NCBI GenBank assembly: GCA_022711755.1
Contig: JAKLEA010000006.1
Location: 1-64,000, forward strand
DNA: 64,000 nucleotides
Source: Planctomycetota bacterium
GTDB taxonomy: Bacteria > Planctomycetota > Brocadiia > SM23-32 > JAKLEA01
Direction of reading: 5' to 3'
The notes beneath the pieces are model-generated. The model searched no databases and was not told the origin of the DNA. It worked only from the letters and a program-made list of their open reading frames with translations. Position numbers and translations under genes: made by a program. Shown here in pieces: positions 62,332 to 64,000 of the stretch (position 1 is its first letter; the number at the start of each line of letters is the position of its first letter).

Positions 62332-63114
62332 TTACAGGACCTTGGCCTCTTCCTTAAGGCGGCGAACCAGTTCCTTGACCGCTTCCTGCGGCGACCCGCC
62401 GATGATTGCCGCTCCCTTGCGGGGGGCGGGGGTCGAAAGCCCGAGAACCTGCACGGCAGGCTTCAGGGCGGCCGCGGAAAGCCCGATGTCTCCAAGCCCG
62501 TAAACCTGCACGGGCTTCTTTTTGGCCTTCATGATGTTGGGCAGCGTCGGGTAACGCGGCTCCGCAAGTCCCTTCTCAGCCGTCAGCACGGCGGGCAGCG
62601 GAACCTCGATCGTTTCCTTGCCGGCGTCGGTCTCTCTCTCAACCTTTGCGGTCGTTCCGGAGACGCTCAGGGACGTGATGGCGTTGACCAACGGCAGCCC
62701 CAGAAGTCCGGCCACCCGGGCGGGAACCTCGTAGGACTGGTCGTCCACGGCGGCCTTGCCGGCCAGCACGAGGTCGAACGGCACCTTCTTCATCGCCGCC
62801 GCTATAACCTGCGCCGTGATCTGGCTGTCCGCCGTCTCAAGGCACGGGTCCCACACTCGGACCGCTTCGGCTGCGCCCATGGCCAGCGCGATGCGCATCG
62901 TTTCAAGCGTCTTGTCCGATCCGACAGTCAGGATGCGGACAATGCCGCCGCCGGCCTCCTGCATTTGAATCGCCTTCTCGACTGCGTATTCGTCGTAGGG
63001 GCTGATTACATACTTGATCCCCTTGTCAACGATCTTTCCCTGCGCGTCGAGCTGGATTCGAGCTTCCGTCGTGAAGGTCTGCTTCACGAGAACAAGAATC
63101 TTCAGATCAGCCAT
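62332..63114 (-). CDS. etfB: Electron transfer flavoprotein, beta subunit
   Basis: 260 residues, a normal length for EtfB. Marks: ILVLVKQTFTTEARIQLDAQ, ISPYDEYAVEKAIQMQEAGG, VLAGKAAVDDQSYEVPARVA (nucleotide-binding region), GLLGLPLVNAITSLSV and ETIEVPLPAVLTAEKGLAEP, then RYPTLPNIMKAKKKPV. It binds AMP and forms the ETF heterodimer. In the operon it lies between the acyl-CoA dehydrogenase (43 bp upstream) and etfA. GAGGAAG before the ATG. Confidence 0.95.
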   Translation of the reverse strand: MADLKILVLVKQTFTTEARIQLDAQGKIVDKGIKYVISPYDEYAVEKAIQMQEAGGGIVRILTVGSDKTLETMRIALAMGAAEAVRVWDPCLETADSQITAQVIAAAMKKVPFDLVLAGKAAVDDQSYEVPARVAGLLGLPLVNAITSLSVSGTTAKVERETDAGKETIEVPLPAVLTAEKGLAEPRYPTLPNIMKAKKKPVQVYGLGDIGLSAAALKPAVQVLGLSTPAPRKGAAIIGGSPQEAVKELVRRLKEEAKVL

Positions 63115-63157
63115 TTCTCTTCCTCAAAACAATCGGGTTGTTCAATGGTTTCGCGTC

Positions 63158-64000
63158 CTACCAGATCGGCCAGACGCCTTCCCTGGCGATGACGGCGTCC
63201 GCGACTTTCCTGCGCAGTTCCAGCAGGTTCACCACCGCGAACGGGCAGACGGCGTTGAGGCCTTCCCTGACCGTGGCGATCTGGGACGGCGTCATGGCCG
63301 CGCGCACAACCTCCCACAGGGACTTGCTGCACACGCCTGCGGCGTAGTTGGCGTAAATCCTCAGCAGAGCGGCCAGGATTTCGTTCTCGCCATTCTTCGC
63401 CATGATCTTCTTTGTGCGAAGCAGCGCGCTTTCCGTCAGGTAGATTTCCATGGCCAGGTTGTGGAGGTTGCCGAGGTACTCCTCGCCCTCCATCATCTTG
63501 TCGAACGCCCCGGCGTACTTGCGGAACACCAGCCCCGCGCAATAGCCGTAGATGGTCTTCATCTTGGCGAGTTGTTCTTCAACGTCGCCCAGCGGGCCGC
63601 ACATGCAGCCGAAGTCCATGTTGGCGGTCTGGATGCGGAAGCGGGCGCGTTCCATGACCTCCATGAGGGGGATTTCTCCCTTGGCGGCCGCGCGGAAGGG
63701 CATTCCGCCGCCGACAAGGCGGCAAACCTCGTTCGTGCCCTCGTAAATGCGCGAGATGCGCGCGTCGCGGTAGGCGCGCTCCATCGGGTATTCGCTCGTG
63801 TATCCATACCCGCCCATGATCTGCAGGCAGGCGTCCACGATGTAGTCGTTGTGCTCGCTCTGCGCGACCTTCTCCAGCGCGGCCTCCACGGCCAGCTCCG
63901 CCAGTCCCTTGCCCGGCTCCATCTCGCCGCTGTGGATGCCGTGCATGATGTAGCCGATGAAGCCCGCCGTGCGCCATGTCGAGCTTTCGCCGGCGTAGAT
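63158..64000 (-). CDS. Acyl-CoA dehydrogenase, C-terminal part (cut by the right edge)
   Basis: 281 codons run from 64000 to the stop; the N-terminal flavin domain and start lie outside the window. Visible are VEAALEKVAQSEHNDYIVDA, QIMGGYGYTSEYPMERAYRD and ARISRIYEGTNEVCRLV, the dehydrogenase family's C-terminal helical bundle with the conserved Y-x-E-G-T-N motif (FAD adenine contact and, in many members, the catalytic Glu). A further about 190-residue helical extension follows (NMDFGCMCGPLGDVEEQLAK), as in the long VLCAD/ACAD9-like and bacterial 'FadE-type with C-terminal domain' enzymes. First step of fatty-acid beta-oxidation, electrons passed to EtfAB downstream in the same operon. Confidence 0.93.
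   Translation of the reverse strand: MYAGESSTWRTAGFIGYIMHGIHSGEMEPGKGLAELAVEAALEKVAQSEHNDYIVDACLQIMGGYGYTSEYPMERAYRDARISRIYEGTNEVCRLVGGGMPFRAAAKGEIPLMEVMERARFRIQTANMDFGCMCGPLGDVEEQLAKMKTIYGYCAGLVFRKYAGAFDKMMEGEEYLGNLHNLAMEIYLTESALLRTKKIMAKNGENEILAALLRIYANYAAGVCSKSLWEVVRAAMTPSQIATVREGLNAVCPFAVVNLLELRRKVADAVIAREGVWPIW

Overview
The window looks like a chromosome piece from an uncultured Gram-negative bacterium of about 60% GC. An outer membrane is implied by a beta-barrel protein, several lipoproteins, an O-antigen-type polymerase and ligase, and an FecR-like protein. Several genes are typical of the PVC superphylum and neighbouring phyla (Planctomycetota, Lentisphaerota, Verrucomicrobiota, Hydrogenedentota, Sumerlaeota). 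These are DUF1559-type prepilin proteins ending in an H-X9-DG motif, a PEP-CTERM protein, an HzsA-related dihaem protein, a giant TPR-alpha-2-macroglobulin, TMTC-like TPR membrane proteins and an exported ADP-ribosylglycohydrolase. The phylum is an inference; no rRNA or ribosomal protein gene is present to fix it.

Layout. 1-11.4 kb: cell-envelope genes (beta-barrel, FecR-like, a membrane TPR protein with a decayed spermidine-synthase domain, a 2093-residue alpha-2-macroglobulin). 11.4-16.4 kb: two Yip1-type membrane proteins, one frameshifted and each followed by the same structured repeat, then pyruvate kinase and a HAD-YvcK fusion. 16.5-22.4 kb: a PEP-CTERM protein, a small DNA-binding protein, about 1.1 kb of palindromic repeats without a convincing gene, and a run of prepilin-like proteins. 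22.4-28.0 kb: a sialidase-like protein, a sodium:solute symporter and a complete polar amino acid ABC transporter.

28.2-37.7 kb: a GH99-like lipoprotein, then the most unusual locus: a radical SAM/SPASM enzyme followed directly by six small single-helix membrane peptides that share a Pro-Ile-Gln-Glu-Thr motif at a nearly fixed place. It has the layout of a RiPP-type precursor/maturase locus, but I do not recognise it as a described family. An O-antigen polymerase-like and an O-antigen ligase-like protein follow. 38.06-38.33 kb: a large-type bacterial SRP RNA. 38.4-47.6 kb: an OYE-family oxidoreductase, a mechanosensitive-channel-like protein, an HzsA-related operon, tRNA-Leu(CAA) and a sugar isomerase/epimerase-like protein.

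47.7-57.4 kb: two TMTC-like TPR membrane proteins, a Cys-rich membrane protein, an exported ADP-ribosylglycohydrolase, a YkgJ-type protein and a polyprenyl diphosphate synthase. 57.6-64 kb: a diguanylate cyclase carrying a glycogen-binding (CBM48-like) domain, then a fatty-acid oxidation cluster on the minus strand (acyl-CoA dehydrogenase, EtfB, EtfA and a membrane ETF:quinone oxidoreductase of the HdrD/EMO type), which would pass electrons from acyl-CoA to the quinone pool.

All calls rest on reading the sequence and its translations. No database search was run, so family names are recognitions by motif and layout.
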